A DNA stretch of 64,000 nt, taken from the NCBI GenBank assembly GCA_949316235.1, contig OX438745.1, positions 3,663,001-3,727,000 of the forward strand, written 5' to 3'. A program made the translations under genes and the position numbers. A model generated the notes under the pieces. That model saw nothing but the letters and a program-made list of their open reading frames with translations, was not told the origin of the DNA and did no database searches. Of this stretch, positions 45,478-55,562 are shown one piece after another (the first letter of the stretch is position 1; each line of letters opens with the position of its first letter). Source of the stretch: Oegoconia quadripuncta (taxonomy: Eukaryota > Arthropoda > Insecta > Lepidoptera > Autostichidae).

Positions 45478-45813
45478 TTTTTTTTGTTTTTTTCCCACAA
45501 CGGGTTAGCACTTGACCTCAATCACACCTGATGTTAAGTGAAGATGAGGCCGAAGGTGGTAGCGTACTGACCCGGAAACCCCATCTTATTTGGGAGACTG
45601 GCTATCTCATCTCTGACAACCGGAACACAACAATGCTATTAACATTGCTGTTTGGCGGTAGATTTAGATAAGATGGTGGTAGCTAGCCAGGCGGACATTT
45701 AAAATGTCCTACCACCAACCAAACCGAGTACTTAAATATGTATCCCGCTGGGGATCCTACCCGCGACCTCCGAATCATAAACCCAATGTTGTTTACATTG
45801 AGCCACTGAGGCG
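45478..45813 (-). mobile_element. SINE family A, full length
   Basis: Complete on the minus strand, from the T-rich (A tail) start through 'cctgatgttaagtgaagatg' to 'gtttacattgagccactgag' and 'gcgg'. Confidence 0.85.
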
Positions 45814-45884
45814 GCAGCTGGTGATTTGATCTTGATTTGAAAGCATTTTTTGTATTTTAGATCCGTAGTCGCATTCGCTGTCTA

Positions 45885-46086
45885 TAAATAAACATTTCGG
45901 ACACTTACACCAATCATCTAGTCCCAAACTAAGTAAAGCTTGTACTTTGGATTCTAGATAACGGATAACATCCATGACTCTGGAATAAATGTTCGTATTC
46001 ATCACACAAAAATTTAACACTCGCGCGATTCGAACCCCGTTGGTTTTTCAGACAGGCCCACTATTCACTACACAATCGGTCGTCGA
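45885..46086 (-). mobile_element. SINE family B, near full length
   Basis: 'acttacaccaatcatctagt', 'aacatccatgactctggaat', B box region 'gcgattcgaacccc', ending 'cacaatcggtcgtcg'. Confidence 0.75.
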
Positions 46087-46139
46087 TTGAACTGGACTGA
46101 AAATACAATAAAATAAAAAATAAATATAAAATAAAATAT

Positions 46140-46390
46140 CGTTAGACATACACACAGCGCCATCTAGTTCCACAGTAAGCAACTATAGGCTTGTGTTGTA
46201 GATACCAGACGGTTGATATACTACATAAATAAATTTTTGTAAATAAATACTTATTATAAATGAAAACATCCATAAATCAGGTACAAATGTCCATATTCAT
46301 CACACAAACACAAACTTAGCGGGATTCGAACCCGCAACCTTTTGGTATAGTGGCCAGAGTTGCTAACCACTACACCAAACAGGTCGTCGT
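46140..46390 (-). mobile_element. SINE family C, full length
   Basis: 'cacagcgccatctagttcca', 'gtagataccagacggttgat', B box 'gggattcgaacccgcaacc' and the head 'ccactacaccaaacaggtcg' on the complementary strand. Confidence 0.75.
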
Positions 46391-46439
46391 TTACGTTTAA
46401 ACAGGTTTAAAATAACAATATAAGTTTAAAAACTTGACA

Positions 46440-46600
46440 GCATATTTTGTATTTCACGAGCGCCATGTTGGATTTTTCACTATAAAATGGTGACCATGTA
46501 CACCACGGATCAAGACGAATCTACCGACACCATGCAGTTCGAAATCGGTCAAGCCATTTAGGCTGCAGGAGGTAACATAGAAATCTACATGCGTACATAC
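46440..46600 (-). repeat. Dispersed repeat R, well-preserved copy
   Basis: 'gagcgccatgttggattttt', 'ctaccgacaccatgcagttc' and 'gaaatcggtcaagccattta'. An ORF of 96 codons runs through it; the 52168-52413 ORF shares VNGLTDFEVQGVVRFVLI-like wording because of this repeat. Confidence 0.55.
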
Positions 46601-47475
46601 ATTCGAAACACATAACACACAGGACACATTAGCCCCCTTCCTTGGGCAGTCGTGAAAAAAATGAGTTATCAGATAGATGATAGATAGATAGAAAGATTTA
46701 TTCACTGCACAGTACATACAACCAAAATAGAAGAACACAAACAATAAATCCTATGTAATCAACAAATAAAATAAATAAATAAATGGAAGCTTAATATACT
46801 GACGCACAACATACAAGATTTTCCCAGCGACGGGCTGTACCCACTGTGCACTGAAAGGGCTCTGACTCAGCATATGCTACAGCAAAGATAGTGGTCCATA
46901 CCAAAGCGCTGGTTATTCTGCCAGTACCACTTACTGAAAAACGCACGCAACATTTTTGTAGCGAAACCAATACAATTATTATACCAATATAATTAATATA
47001 GGCAGTTTTAAAAATAAAAGTATTAATGTTTCGAGATGTCACAGTCCTCATGAAATATTATGCATGTGAGATAACTTTTGAGTGTCCGAAAATCGCCACC
47101 CCAAACAAGGATACAGAATTGACCCCCTACAGAGCGCTTATCGAACTTTCACTGTATGAATTTTACAAAAGGTGAATCTGTAAATTGCCGCAAATCGCGC
47201 TCGGTCAAATTTGCATCTGGACATATCGCGGTAGTTCACAGCAAGCACTGCGTAAACAGCTTACTAAATGCCAGTAACTATATTAAACAACTTCCGAACC
47301 CTCTTAAGACATTTATAGTCATCTATTATTCATCCATTTTAAGTGCGTTATTGTTCTGAGAGACTTGGGGCTGTCCCAAAGGCGCTGGCTAATAGGAGCG
47401 CTGTAAGCTGTGCTCTGAATAAGTAATGGAGAGATGATGCTGTTAGCGAGATCTTATTGTTTAAGTAAGCCAATC
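46601..47475. other. Unassigned, with a (GATA)n LINE tail
   Basis: 46679-46705 is (GATA)n followed by 'aaagatttattc', the complement of a tail like that at 24055. 46820-46930 ('ctctgactcagcatatgcta') is a faint dispersed repeat. The 86-codon ORF at 46791-47051 (-) has no motif. Confidence 0.3.
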
Positions 47476-47479
47476 TTAT

Positions 47480-47665
47480 ATTGTTTGAGGAAAAGATTTT
47501 TTGGTTGGAAAGGAAGAGGATGACCACGGAAAACATGGATGGATTGTGTGAGGAATGATATGAACGAAAAGGGCGTGAATGATGAAGTAACGTCTGATAA
47601 AGGAGATTGGAAAAAAAGACCGAAGATAAATTGGGGGCAGGGCAAGAAGATGGTGATGATTTGTT
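47480..47665 (+). pseudogene. RTE-like ORF C-terminal relic
   Basis: One frame reads GRG-stop-PRKTWMDCVRN, DMNEKGVNDEVTSDKGDWKK, then RPKINWGQG. The GRP-K-W-DCV--DM-EKGV...W-- order is the terminal part of RTE-like elements. Same family as 29890-30045. Confidence 0.6.
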
Positions 47666-47730
47666 TAAGCGAATGTCAAAAAGGAGGGTGTAGTATGTTC
47701 CTCTCTATGTAATTGTTTTATGTATATAAA

Positions 47731-48062
47731 ACCGCCTCCGTGGCTCAATGTAAACAACATTGGGTTAACGATTCTGAGGTTGCGGTTTCGATCCCCAGCG
47801 GGGTACATGTTTAAGTACTCGGTGTGATTGGTGGTAGGGCATTTTAAATCTCCGCCTGGCTAGCTACCACCATTTTATCTAAATCTGCCGCCAAGCAACA
47901 ATGTTAATAGCATTGTTGTGTTCCGGTTGTCAGAGATAAGATAGCCAGTCTCCCAAATGTGTTGGGGTTTCCGGGTCAGTACGCTTCCACCTTCGACCTC
48001 ATCTTCACTTAACATCAGGTGTGATTGAGGTCAAGTATCAACCCCTATTGCACAAAAAAAGA
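47731..48062 (+). mobile_element. SINE family A, full length
   Basis: GCCTCCGTGGCTCAATGTAA to 'cccctattgcacaaaaaaa', with all body blocks in order. Confidence 0.85.
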
Positions 48063-48110
48063 AGCGACATTAGCGAAGAGTAAAATGGTAAGTTGGCCAA
48101 GGTGCACTAA

Positions 48111-48366
48111 GGCCCGTATTAATAAACCAGTCTCAAGATTGAGAACAGTCTTGTGACCGGTCTGAAGTAAACGTGTTGATAGATAAACCTAACTTGAGAC
48201 CTGAAAAGCACGTGCATACTCAAACAGTACTCACTGAGGCGAATACTTGAGAAGTGATCTGAGCTGAGTAGACCTCAAGATTGGCTTATAAATTAGTACG
48301 GCGCTTGAGATAGCGTCAACTGCTTAAGACGCATCTCGGTTGATACAACATTTATTAATATGGGCC
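48111..48366. mobile_element. Harbinger-like MITE, complete copy
   Basis: GGCCCGTATTAATAAACC at left, ATTTATTAATATGGGCC at right, flanked on both sides by TAA (48108-48110 and 48367-48369). Inverted in internal order relative to 11985-12298 and 58 bp shorter. Confidence 0.75.
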
Positions 48367-48369
48367 TAA

Positions 48370-48704
48370 GAAATAGCTGATCAAGTAACAGTGACAATAA
48401 ATAACAGGTGATCATCAACGTCAGACAATATCCTATCAACTCCAGCCAATAGAATATTGGTTAAAAAAATCGCAATATCCGAGTAAATCACGCTTTTCAG
48501 CGCAACTGCTCGCTTCGTCGCCGCAATGGTTTCATGATAAATTGAACGGGCCACTGCACTATAATAACGGTATTGGATGATAAACCGTAACTGGCGGGCT
48601 ATTGAGCATTCGTGTCGATAACATTGCGCCAGCCAAACAAATCCAGCTGCAAATAATTATTTGCAATTATATATTTAATTACTTTTGCTAAACTGTAGAG
48701 CTTT
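48370..48704. other. Unassigned sequence
   Basis: Nothing recognised. Confidence 0.3.
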
Positions 48705-48790
48705 TGGTGTCCATGGGCGGCGGTGATTGCTTTCCATCAGGTGACCGGCATGCTCGTTTGCCGTTTTATATGAGATATAAAAAAATAATA
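48705..48790 (+). mobile_element. Jockey-like LINE 3' end, shortest copy
   Basis: 'tttggtgtccatgggcggcg', 'ttgctttccatcaggtgacc' and an ATATAAAAAAATAA tail: only the last 80 bp of the LINE also seen at 32808, 44071 and 63310. Confidence 0.65.
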
Positions 48791-48885
48791 TATACCTATA
48801 TACCTATTTAATGTGAGAGATAGCTCTCTTTTTAGACGTCAAAAAGGAGTAGGTTATCAAATCGGTTGTATTTTTTGTTGGTTTT

Positions 48886-48908
48886 TTTTTTATGCACAAC
48901 GGGTCATA
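48886..48908 (-). mobile_element. SINE family A, A-tail scrap
   Basis: T-rich run and 'tatgcacaacgggt' only; the next base begins the hAT MITE fragment. Confidence 0.5.
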
Positions 48909-49145
48909 GAAAGCAGTCATCATAACATAGCCGCGGCGCCGCCCCGACCGTTACACTTACAAACAGACTGGATGTAGCTCCAGATATTCGCGTTCAATTG
49001 TCAGACATTATGCCTAATTTTAGTGCTATTATAAATATATGAAAAAACTTCATGTGGTCACATTAAATACGCAGTTATGGTACAAATACACATTATTTGT
49101 ATTATCATGTCACAAATGGAAATATTCAAACTACAAGGTACAATC
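48909..49145 (-). mobile_element. hAT MITE interior, partial second copy
   Basis: Complement of 5840-6085: 'cgcggcgccgccccgaccgt', 'tagctccagatattcgcgtt', 'aaaaaacttcatgtggtcac' and 'ctacaaggtac'. The outer end of the element is replaced by a SINE tail scrap. Directly joined to the SINE A copy at 49148, as in the Spargel intron. Confidence 0.75.
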
Positions 49146-49147
49146 GT

Positions 49148-49456
49148 TTTTTATGCACAACGGGTTGATACTTGACCTTAATCACACCTGATGTTAAGTG
49201 ATGATGAGGTCAAAGGTGGAAGCGTACTGACCCGGAAACCCCAACACATTTGGGGAACTGGCTAACTTATCTCTGACAACGGGAACACAACAATGCTATT
49301 AACAATGCTGCTTGGTGGCAGATTTAGATAAGATGGTGGTAGCTAGCCAGGCGGACATTTAAAATGCCTTACCACCAACCAAACCCGCTGGGGATCGAAA
49401 CCGCGATCTCGGAATCGTAAACCTAAAGTTGTTTACATTGAGCCACGGAGGCGATT
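49148..49456 (-). mobile_element. SINE family A, full length
   Basis: From 'ttttttatgcacaacgggtt' to 'gtttacattgagccacggag' and 'gcg'. Lacks 'gagtacttaaacatgta' near the head. Its 3' side lies at the same MITE position as the SINE at 5512-5834. Confidence 0.85.
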
Positions 49457-49459
49457 ATA

Positions 49460-49596
49460 TATTATATACTCTTCGCTAATGTCGCTTTTTCTTAATCCTA
49501 GTATTAGATCTTTAGGCATTCTCCAGATCTGCATTTCAGCTGCTCCGATCAGCATCAGAACCAATAGAACTGGAGATTATTATTACCCGCCTCCAC
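49460..49596. other. Unassigned sequence
   Basis: Nothing recognised. Confidence 0.25.
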
Positions 49597-49658
49597 ACTC
49601 CTCCCACTGCAACTCCTGTAAGCCAGGATCAACAGTGGTATACTCTGCACGGCGCCTA
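49597..49658. repeat. 60-bp shared block S, copy 2
   Basis: 'actcctcccactgcaactcc', 'tgtaagccaggatcaacagt', 'ctgcacggcgcct' as at 30572-30631, with two small differences. Confidence 0.6.
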
Positions 49659-49781
49659 TATACTGTCGGGATTTTTGGTTTCAATTTCCAATAGATTTAA
49701 ATTGTCATTCAACAAATTATATAATTTATCTTACGTTAAAATAAATGCTTGAAGTTTGAATTTTACGTCAGTAGTGACTAT

Positions 49782-49893
49782 TCGGTTGTAGGCAAACTAA
49801 ACTAAAACCAATTTGAAAGTAGGCCTGTCTTTTTCTCTTTGGAACAATAGAACGTGACAGCACCAGTCTAAATCTGGTTTTAGTTTAGTGTAT
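49782..49893. mobile_element. Palindromic MITE family P, degenerate copy
   Basis: 'caaactaaactaaaaccaat' and 'aaatctggttttagtttagt' are the inverted arms; the centre 'tttggaacaatagaacgtga' is the family P centre. The outer tips are lost. Confidence 0.6.
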
Positions 49894-49894
49894 A

Positions 49895-50282
49895 ATTAGT
49901 GCTTGAAACGACGACGGTGTCCACTAAAAGTCAAACACATACAATACTCCACATTAATAATAATAATACAATTATCATTCATCCACTACCTATCACGTGT
50001 CCTCCAGTAGTTAATATTAACCATTTTGCAATAGTTAGGGCTATTGTCACGTGAGACCGCGCCTAACTCGTAAACTGTTTTTATGCATTACTGGTAAATA
50101 TATCGCCCATGAGGCCTATATGTAGGACAATGTGACACTGTGTGAATAATTGGTTAACTTATTATGCTATGACTACCGTTTGGGGCGCGATGAAAAATGA
50201 TGAATTTTATTTAGTTTTTAATAATATACACTTGCTTTTTGCCCGAGGCTCGCCTGGCATAAATTCAATTAATATATATATA
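49895..50282. other. Unassigned sequence
   Basis: Intronic or upstream of the exon at 50572; nothing recognised. Confidence 0.3.
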
Positions 50283-50395
50283 TTTGGACACTTGCACGGA
50301 TCATCTAGTCCCAAACGAAGAAAAGCTTGTGCTATGGATTCTAGATAACAGATAAACGTACATAAATATTTGTATAAACATCCATGGCTATATTG
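50283..50395 (-). mobile_element. SINE family B, 3' fragment
   Basis: 'tggacacttgcacggatcat', 'ctagtcccaaacgaagaaaa' and 'taaatatttgtataaacatc' complement the family B body; no head. Confidence 0.65.
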
Positions 50396-50571
50396 GATAA
50401 TATCTATAGGCTTGTCCCAGATTGCTTTAACCAGATCTATAGTAACATTTTAACAAAAAAAGAATTATTGAAATCGTATCACAACTGACAGAGTAATCGC
50501 GGAAATGGGTACATTAAAAAAATTTTTGGAAGTCGGTTAAAACAAAACAATAACAAAAACATTGTTTCCAG

Positions 50572-50880
50572 ATCAGAAGATGCCAATATAAACACCATGG
50601 ACTCGCCCGTATCATCACATGATGACCGGGACATCGAGGTTAACGTCGTCTCCGGTGCCAGCAGTCCGGACATCACTTCCTCACCTCCCAGAAAGGACCA
50701 GAAGAGTCCCTTCTACGAGCTAAAGAAGGACAAAGAGGAGAAGGCGACGGGCAGCGCTCCGTACACCAGTTTTTCAATTAGTTCAATTCTAAACAGATCA
50801 GAACCGAGGAGGGAGTCGACAGTTCTAGAGGCTGCGCTTGCGGCGAATCATTTTGGGAACAACGATGCCATGTTATCCAG
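50572..50880 (+). CDS. Internal exon of a probable NK-like homeobox factor (eh1 motif)
   Basis: Acceptor ACATTGTTTCCAG ends at 50571 and donor GTAGGT begins at 50881. The 309-nt exon encodes 102 full codons and is clearly richer in GC than its surroundings. The N-terminal half is acidic/Ser-rich (NTMDSPVSSHDDRDIEVNVV), followed by SSPPRKDQKSPF, a Lys/Glu patch, and YTSFSISSILNR at residues 64-75. FSISSIL fits the eh1 consensus (F-x-I-x-x-I-L) that recruits the Groucho corepressor and is typical of NK-, Hmx-, Bar- and Tlx-type homeobox proteins, usually well upstream of the homeodomain. I lean towards an Hmx/NK-type gene but cannot name it. Residue 9 is a methionine that could be an internal start. 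No homeodomain exon is visible to 64000. Confidence 0.7.
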
Positions 50881-51009
50881 GTAGGTGCTGTCATATTTTA
50901 AAATGCTATGCACATTCATTACCGCCATATCAGTCACGAGACGTCCACTGTTGAATATAGGCCTGTCCCATAGATTTCCAGGGCGCAAGTGGCCTTCATC
51001 AGGTCGTTC
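50881..51009. other. Intron start after the eh1 exon
   Basis: 'ctgttgaatataggcctgtc' with 'ccatagatttcc' at 50948 is a common lepidopteran LINE-tail phrase; otherwise nothing. Confidence 0.3.
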
Positions 51010-51542
51010 GTCCACTTTATGAGTCAAAATCAAAATCAAAAATGTTTTATTTCGTAAGTTATAAGAATAACATTTGAAATCGTCATGACATATAGTTATC
51101 GCTCTTCACTAGGCAGTCTCCCCAGAGAAGAACGAGCAAGAAACGCCAGGGGTTACTCTTTTTAAATAAGTTAATACAAATATAATTTGAAATAATTGTA
51201 AAATTTATGATTCAACAAAGAAAAATAAGAGTAAAATATACTGGATATTGCCGAGCGGTTCATGTCCACGCATTCTTATCATCCAGATAGTCACAAATTT
51301 TATAATAGCCTTTGGCACATAGTTTCCTTTAAGGTTGTTTTAAATTTATTTAAAGGCAAATTTTGAATGTCTACCGGAACCTTATTATAAAAGCGTATAC
51401 ATTGTCCGTTGAATACTAAGTCATTAAATACATATCTTGTATTAACATTGTGTATTTCACAATTTTTCCTAAACAAATGCAGATTCTTTCTTACGTACAT
51501 TAAGTTTTCGCAAATATATTGCGATGCCAAAGTTAATATATG
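51010..51542 (-). pseudogene. CR1/Daphne-like LINE, RT C-terminus and 3' UTR
   Basis: On the minus strand, codons from 51542 down to about 51300 read MHILTLASQYICENLMYVRK, then ..HNVNTRYVFNDLVFNGQCI.., RFYNKVPVDIQNLPLNKFKT and a short tail: the NTR...F-N-LP-I--L---FK terminal motif of CR1-clade-like reverse transcriptases. The 3' UTR follows, with 'gaagaacgagcaagaaacgc' in antisense and an A-rich end at 51024. 5'-truncated at about 51542. Confidence 0.7.
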
Positions 51543-51840
51543 CATTGGAGTGGACGTCCTACGCTGCGCTTGCTGGTGCGTGGTCTCCACTCGACAGTTT
51601 TTCGAGCTATGTGGGGCACATAGCCACATGCCACTCCAACTTACTAATCCGCTGGGCTATGTCAGTGACTTTCTGCCTACGGATTTCTTCATTCCGGATC
51701 ATGTAGTGAAACACCGAGCATCGCCCTCTCCAATAGCCCGTTGTGTGGCCTTGTGCTTTCTTATGAGGCCCATAGTGATAGGCCGCATTTCAGTGCCATA
51801 TGTCATCCCATGCTTGAGCACTGAAGACGACAGATGCTAC
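51543..51840 (-). pseudogene. RTE-like RT C-terminal relic
   Basis: On the minus strand: KHGMTYGTEMRPITMGLIRK, HKATQRAIGEGDARCFTT, a stop, then SGMKKSVGRKSLT and LVSWSGMWLC. This tracks the E-W-LT-GL-RRL-VTQRAMERAMLGVS...RNEEIR..T.VTD module of RTE-like elements. Frame breaks make it dead. A 109-codon ORF (51300-51629) runs from this relic into the neighbouring LINE by chance. Confidence 0.65.
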
Positions 51841-51899
51841 GGACATTATCACACATCACCAGCATAGAAAATAGCCTCCTGTTACTAAGAGAGTTTGGC

Positions 51900-51985
51900 T
51901 TGGTGGATTTGTGTCACACCAGTGACCACCTGTTATCTGACATCGCCAGACGTTGCTTAACTCTGCTAAGCGAATTGCTTTATCG
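51900..51985 (-). repeat. 5S-rRNA-like relic, degenerate
   Basis: On the minus strand, 'gcagagttaagcaacgtctg' and 'gcgatgtcagataacaggtg' with 'gtcactgg' follow the order of the 5S rRNA middle and box C region (…gaagttaagcaacgtcgggc…ggatgggtgac…). More diverged than 59413-59500. Confidence 0.4.
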
Positions 51986-52240
51986 TTATATCTACATTTA
52001 TGTAAAATTATTAATTAATGAAAGAAAACGGTAATGAAATCGAATTCGCGTGGAATAAAGTAGGCGCCAGGTCCCTGGAGGCGTGGACCGTGCGTGGACC
52101 AGTCTAGTGGATAAAACTATAATAAATTGTTTTGCTCACTGCAAGCGCCGCGAAGTCGTAATTTACATTGAGCTTCTATATAAAGGCGCAGCACTGTCAA
52201 GTTGATTTTCTTTTACACTTTTTACATGACAACCCCAAAA
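51986..52240. other. Unassigned sequence
   Basis: Nothing recognised. Confidence 0.25.
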
Positions 52241-52244
52241 GAAG

Positions 52245-52385
52245 GGTTATGTTTTCGATTGTAAATGGCTTGACAGATTTTGAAGTGCAAGGTGTCGTTA
52301 GATTCGTCTTGATCCCTGAAGTGTCATCGGATAAATTTTATGGTAATGCCGCCCACAAAATAAAAAATATGCTGACAGGTTTTTT
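52245..52385 (+). repeat. Dispersed repeat R, copy
   Basis: 'ggcttgacagattttgaagt', 'gcaaggtgtcgttagattcg', 'attttatggtaatgccgccc' match the family in the + orientation. Confidence 0.5.
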
Positions 52386-52389
52386 GGTT

Positions 52390-53025
52390 TTTAAATACTT
52401 AAATAGTTATTAAAGAGAAGAAAGAAAGCAGGGAGACGTGGTTATTACTCCACCGAAAAGAGAATAGCTCTTAAATTGAAGCAAAAGAAATAGTTATTTC
52501 ACGTATTCATATATACACTCAAAAAAGGTTTAGGAGACTGCTACATTTTTTTGTCATTGCTCATACTCGGAAAGTAGTTTTTTTCAGCCCTAAGGAGAAT
52601 CGGTTTCAATTAACAGCTATCAATCCAATACAAAACTGGTAATACTTCAGTAAATATTCCTCACAAACACCACTTTACTAAGCACCAATAAATACCGCCC
52701 AATCTCGGCAACTTCTCAATGACTAGCCTAGCCACTAGCCACTTACTCTAGACCAAGAGCCCGATAATAGCCAGAATCGATCGGTGCTAACCGCGGTCGT
52801 TACCGGAACTTAATCTACGAGACCGGTCGTGCCTCGTTTACACGCTATCTACATACCTAACTAAAGTATACAACTGACTCGATAAGGTTCATCACTTAGA
52901 GTTTAACTTAGACAAACTTTACTTTACTACTACATAAATATTAAATGATATGAAGTGATTTCTACTTTTGGGTAGAGGAGAAAAGTTGAACAAAAAAATC
53001 AAGTAGATTAAATGCACCAGAACCT
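52390..53025. other. Unassigned sequence
   Basis: Nothing recognised. Confidence 0.3.
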
Positions 53026-53031
53026 ATTAAT

Positions 53032-53066
<35 letters not shown>

Positions 53067-53270
53067 GGATCACCAACAGTTGTTACACTAGTACATAGTC
53101 CATTTAACAATTAATGTAGTTGGTATTAAATTTAAATGTACAACCTTTTATAGGTGAACACATCATGCAAAAACCTTTAAAATCAGATAACAGTAAAACA
53201 AGAACTTATTACTCTAAATTTAAATTTAATCAATAAATTGTAAGGCAAACAAACTCTGCTGCTACCTATA
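53026..53270 (-). repeat. (TTTA)n run and probable LINE 3' end
   Basis: About nine TTTA units at 53028-53066, then 'ggatcaccaacagttgttac' with 'actagtacatag', which looks like the antisense 3' end of a retroelement with a tetranucleotide tail. The family is not recognised. Confidence 0.45.
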
Positions 53271-53274
53271 CCAA

Positions 53275-53480
53275 AAACCCGCTAGGGGCATATGTTTGTA
53301 TGATGCATACAGACATGTGTTCCCGAGTTATGGATTTTTTTTAAATTTATATATGTATTTATTTACAAAAATAAATGTATTTGTGTAGTTGATCACCATC
53401 TGGTATCTATAATACAAGGACTAGTTGCTTAGTGTGGAACTAGATGGCGCTGTGTGTATGGGCAAAGATATTTATTGTTA
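53275..53480 (+). mobile_element. SINE family C, head-truncated copy
   Basis: Begins in the acceptor-end region ('cccgctaggggcatatgttt'), then 'gttcccgagttatgga', 'ccatctggtatctataatac', 'gtggaactagatggcgctgt' and 'gatatttattgtt'. Confidence 0.7.
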
Positions 53481-53930
53481 ATGTTAATAAGTATTTTAAT
53501 GTAATTAAAGTAAAAATTATTCTAATAGGACGATTTTTACTATGGAGCTGAACGTGGTAGGTTATTATTATACAAAAGAAAAGAAAACAGACGACAAAAC
53601 ACTATGAACCAAGTTAGAATATTAATAGAATAGAGAAAGAGTTAGGATATTAATTAATAGTATAGAATAAAATTAAATACTAATGCAATAAATATGAATA
53701 ACAAGGATTATATAAATAGGTACATAATATAAACACTACTATTTGAAATGTCAACTTATGTTAGCGATTTATCAAAATCAGAGCTTGATTTACAAGAAAG
53801 TATGTGCCCCGTTTGTTGAACCTCGTTACTTGACCGAATTTATATACTGATAGTTGATACCTGTTCAGTAAACGTCGATGGATAAGGCGTATCACTCAGT
53901 CACGTATGACTTAACGACATGTACTGAAAT
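53481..53930. other. Unassigned AT-rich sequence
   Basis: Nothing recognised. Confidence 0.3.
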
Positions 53931-53933
53931 TGG

Positions 53934-54400
53934 ATGCAATGCTACAGAATGTCTCAAGTTGCCTGCAATATTGTGCTTCAAGTTGCGTGCATGTGTAATA
54001 ACTGCAGAGTTGAGTTAACTTGCGTGTAATGCAGCAGAGTTGAGCCTAGTTGCGTACAATCCTGCAGAGTTTTGCGTCAAGTTGCGTGTAATGCTGCAGA
54101 GTTGAGTCAAGTTGCGCGCAATCCTGTAGAGTTGTGCGTTAAGTGTAATATGGCTCAGTTGTATGTCAAGTTGCCTGTAATTCTGCAGAGTTGTGCGTTA
54201 AGTTGATTGCAATGTGGCAGAGTTGTACCCCAAGTTGCGTGCAATGCTGCAGAATTGAGTCAAGTTGCGTGCAATGCTGCACAATGGAGTCAATTTGCGT
54301 GAAATCATGCAGAGTTGTGCGTCAAGTTGTGTGTAATGTTGCAGAATTGAGCCAAGTAGTGTGCAATCTTGCAGAATTGTGAGTAAATTGCTTACAATAA
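53934..54400. repeat. About 30-bp minisatellite
   Basis: Around 15 diverged tandem copies of a unit like GTTGCGTGCAATGCTGCAGA plus 'gttgagtcaa'. Unit lengths vary from about 26 to 33. The Cys-rich 63-codon ORF at 54191-54382 is produced by the repeat. Confidence 0.85.
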
Positions 54401-55230
54401 GCCAAGAAGCTTAACGACTGCTTTCAATTGAAAACAACCGAAATCGACTGCTTAACGTGCCATCTAAAGCATGGAAACAGTTGTATAATAATACTAATCG
54501 TTGCTTAACTTCTCTAATCTCTAACGGCGAATGCTACTGCGCCATAAGCCATCCAAAGAAAAGCATCACTTACAAAATTAGCATCATGTTTCAGAGCATA
54601 AATTTTAAAAAAATAGGCTCGAGAAACGGTAAATCCATTATAATACTTACACGACCTCAGAATCCTTACTCATTACTACCCCAAAGCCCAACCAAACAAA
54701 ATAAAACAAACCCCACATCCTTTATCCTATTAATCCTGAAGGAAACATCATTACCCACCTAATCATGCTTACTTACAAGTAGTTTACCATTTTACGTCCG
54801 ACTACATCCCTTTTATCTGGCAACACAGAATAAAACCCGGCCAAATGGGGTGGGATTGTCGGAACGAGTGGGGTAAATTAGGGGATGGCCTCCTCTTGTC
54901 CGACATGACTGGCAACGTTCCGGGGTGATTTCACTTGACATTTAAGTTGTAAATGTTTGTTCGGCGAGTGAAGATTTGGAAAGTAAAGTTAGGTATACAA
55001 TTTTATTAATGAAGAATGACAATGTTGCGTAAATCGTCGAAGATTTTGTGTCAAATATAGATCAGTTTAAAGAATGTAAATATTTTAATCTTTTCGTCAC
55101 AGTACATTCTTGAAAATCTTTTTTTTTGGGTTATGTCTTCTACTATCTGCACTCGGCTATATCTAACTAATATATATTATTATTTCCTAGAATTCGTTCC
55201 TTATACAGTGTCTTTATTTTCCAAAATCAA
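54401..55230. other. Mostly unassigned; one 5S-like trace
   Basis: 54495-54550 on the minus strand has 'gattagagaagttaagcaac' next to 'gattagt', the 5S box A wording seen at 59413-59500, but too short to be sure. The 101-codon ORF at 54457-54762 has no motif. Confidence 0.3.
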
Positions 55231-55562
55231 CGGTTTTTTTTAAAGCACAACGGGTTGAGACTGGACTCAATCACACCTGATGTTAAGTGAATATGCGGTC
55301 GAAGGTGGAAGCGTACTGACCCGGAAACCCCAACACATTTGGGGGACTGGCTATCTTATCTCTGACAACCGGAACACAACAATGCTATTAACATTGCTGC
55401 TTGGCGGCAGATTTAGATAAGATGGTGGTAGTTAGCTAGGCGGACGTTGAAAATGCCCTACGACCAACCAAACCGAGTACATAAACATGTACCCCGCTGG
55501 GGATCGAACCCGCGACCTCCGAATCGTAAACTCAATGTTGTTTACATTGAACCATGGGGGTT
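55231..55562 (-). mobile_element. SINE family A, full length
   Basis: From 'aaagcacaacgggttgagac' to 'gtttacattgaaccatgggg'. All blocks present; a few CpG-type changes. Confidence 0.85.

Noticed and set aside
51409..51867. 152-codon plus-strand ORF
   Set aside because: It is antisense to two retrotransposon relics whose minus-strand frames carry the recognisable RT motifs.
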